Shown in pieces: positions 4,849 to 5,471 of a stretch of 5,471 nucleotides of DNA. Location of the stretch: positions 1,421 to 6,891 of the forward strand of contig DFYP01000024.1 of the NCBI GenBank assembly GCA_002382645.1. The letters are read 5' to 3'. The stretch's first letter is position 1. Each line of letters starts with the position of its first letter. The notes under the pieces are model-generated. The model saw only the letters and a program-made list of their open reading frames with translations, searched no databases and was not told where the DNA came from. A program made the position numbers and the translations under genes. Source of the DNA: Desulfovibrio sp. UBA4079. GTDB taxonomy: Bacteria; Desulfobacterota; Desulfovibrionia; Desulfovibrionales; Desulfovibrionaceae.

Positions 4849-4858
4849 TTTGGGGTTT

Positions 4859-5122
4859 ATGAAGTCCATTTACGTCGGGAACCTTCCCTTCAGCGCCACC
4901 GAGGATCAGACCCGCGACCTGTTCGCCCGTTACGGCGAAGTGTCCTCCGTCAAGTTCATCATGGACCGCGAGACCGGCCGCTTCCGCGGCTTCGGCTTCG
5001 TGGAGATGGAGGACGGCGCGGCTGATGAGGCCATCCGCAGCCTGAACGGCGCCGATTTCGGCGGCCGGACCCTCAAGGTCAACGAGGCCAAGCCCCGTGA
5101 GGAGCGTCGCCCCCGCTGGTAG
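4859..5122 (+). CDS. Small RRM-domain RNA-binding protein
   Basis: An 87-residue cytoplasmic protein that is a single RNA recognition motif. RNP2 is IYVGNL (4-9) and RNP1 is RGFGFVEM (43-50), with the aromatic residues needed to stack on RNA bases (Y5, F45, F47). The rest of the fold is visible: ATEDQTRDLFARYG helix, VSSVKFIMD strand, AADEAIRSLNG helix and RTLKVNEA last strand. A short basic tail follows (PREERRPRW). Length equals that of the stand-alone bacterial RRM proteins found in cyanobacteria and Desulfovibrio-type bacteria; targets of most of these are unknown. The ATG begins right at the first strand and is preceded by AAGGAG. It is a monocistronic unit with its own promoter candidate and a strong terminator. 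Regulation by cold or by its own product is possible but not demonstrated. Confidence 0.95.
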   Translation: MKSIYVGNLPFSATEDQTRDLFARYGEVSSVKFIMDRETGRFRGFGFVEMEDGAADEAIRSLNGADFGGRTLKVNEAKPREERRPRW

Positions 5123-5153
5123 CCGGAGCTCCCGACTTCCCAGTTGACCGATC

Positions 5154-5186
5154 GCCGCCCGGCCCCGCGCCGGGCGGCTTTTTTTT
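5154..5186 (+). terminator. Strong intrinsic terminator of the RRM gene
   Basis: GCCGCCCGGC (5154-5163) and GCCGGGCGGC (5169-5178) form a perfect 10-bp GC stem with a 5-nt loop. It is followed immediately by eight T residues (5179-5186). It starts 31 nt after the RRM stop codon. Confidence 0.95.
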
Positions 5187-5194
5187 GGGCCCTC

Positions 5195-5255
5195 GGCCCT
5201 TTCACGGAAAGGCCGGGGAGGGCTTTGCCGGGAAGGGCAAAGCCGGTATCTTCCC
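5195..5255 (+). promoter_or_regulatory. Structured leader (two hairpins, possible pseudoknot) before the last gene
   Basis: Hairpin 1 pairs GGCC and TTTC (5195-5198, 5200-5203) with GAAA and GGCC (5207-5214), leaving one bulged C. Hairpin 2 is a perfect 9-bp stem, GGCTTTGCC (5221-5229) / GGCAAAGCC (5236-5244), with loop GGGAAG (5230-5235). That loop is fully complementary to CTTCCC (5250-5255), just before the ATG at 5259, so an H-type pseudoknot is conceivable. No promoter boxes or proper Shine-Dalgarno are visible between the upstream terminator and the ATG. Confidence 0.45.
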
Positions 5256-5258
5256 GCC

Positions 5259-5471
5259 ATGCGCCGCCCTGCCCTCCTGCTCCTCTGCCTCGCGCTCCTG
5301 TGCTGCGCCCCGGACCGCAGCGTTCCCCAAGACCTCAAGGGCCGCGCGGACTGGGTCCCGCTCTCCGTGGACTCCCCCCTGCCGGCCAAGGCCTGGGTGC
5401 GCGGCCAGGGTGAGATCCTCGTGGCCTACATCGAGGGCGACGGCCGGGCCTACGTCACCCGCAACCAGGCC
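5259..5471 (+). CDS. Exported protein, probable alpha/beta hydrolase, N-terminal 71 residues only
   Basis: An open frame runs from an ATG at 5259 to the right edge. Residues 1-17 form a signal peptide: MRRP, a leucine-rich core, then LLCCAP. Cysteines at 15 and 16 suggest a lipoprotein, but the residues before them (LL, LC) do not fit the usual lipobox well, so simple export is also possible. The mature part contains VAYIEGDGRAYVTRNQ (55-70). The YIEGDG strand is, from memory, characteristic of a family of exported alpha/beta hydrolases in proteobacteria, where it contributes to the oxyanion-hole region. The catalytic residues would lie outside the window. No Shine-Dalgarno is near the ATG; GGAAGGG at 5231-5237 is too far away and lies in a hairpin. 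The gene sits behind the RRM terminator. Confidence 0.7.
   Translation, partial: MRRPALLLLCLALLCCAPDRSVPQDLKGRADWVPLSVDSPLPAKAWVRGQGEILVAYIEGDGRAYVTRNQA

Larger units (their letters stand above)
4114..4858. other. 745-bp non-coding stretch with two diverged repeat copies
   Basis: No frame on either strand has a credible start signal, codon bias or recognisable motif. A long minus-strand frame crosses the region, but the two repeat copies fall in different phases of it, which argues against coding. Base use is less GC-biased than in the genes. Contents: a hairpin (4158-4176), repeat copy A (4178-4355), a spacer with no feature I can name (4356-4519), a perfect palindrome (4520-4533), repeat copy B (4535-4701), then the promoter and leader of the RRM gene. 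Confidence 0.6.

Noticed and set aside
4147..4869. 240-codon minus-strand frame through the repeat region
   Set aside because: The two repeat copies fall in different phases of this frame, so sequence conservation does not follow codons; no start signal and no motif.

Overview
The window looks like chromosomal DNA of a high-GC, flagellated, sulfate-reducer-type bacterium, most probably of the Desulfovibrionaceae. The reasons are the strongly GC-biased third codon positions, a CheW-receiver fusion of the CheV type, and an 87-residue stand-alone RRM protein of the kind common in that group. This assignment rests on gene content and style only and has not been searched.

Layout. (1) Positions 1-132, minus strand: the first 44 codons of an unrecognised gene with a good ribosome binding site. 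It is divergent from (2) a 368-codon Fic-domain gene at 575-1681, plus strand. The 442-bp gap between them is rich in short repeated motifs, promoter-like boxes and a G-quadruplex-capable run. (3) The fic gene converges on cheV (1725-2681, minus) across a 43-bp gap that holds a 10-bp tandem repeat. (4) A stand-alone CheY-like receiver (2767-3171, minus) lies just upstream of cheV in the same direction, with a possible weak terminator between them. (5) Divergent from the receiver is a PHP-family phosphoesterase (3253-4113, plus). (6) Positions 4114-4858 hold no convincing gene. They carry two diverged copies of a roughly 170-bp hairpin-containing repeat, followed by the promoter and U-rich leader of (7) the RRM RNA-binding protein (4859-5122, plus), which ends in a textbook intrinsic terminator. 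(8) From 5259 the window enters a secreted or lipoprotein-like protein, probably an alpha/beta hydrolase, behind a short leader that folds strongly.

Functionally, receiver plus CheV suggests a chemotaxis or phosphorelay pair: CheV couples chemoreceptors to CheA and the receiver is a phosphoryl acceptor. The PHP phosphatase and RRM protein are housekeeping RNA or nucleotide functions without a visible link to it. The Fic protein keeps the fold signatures but has lost both the Mg-coordinating acid of the active-site loop and the Glu of the inhibitory motif, which makes it the most unusual gene here. No CRISPR array, tRNA, rRNA, transposase or phage gene was seen.
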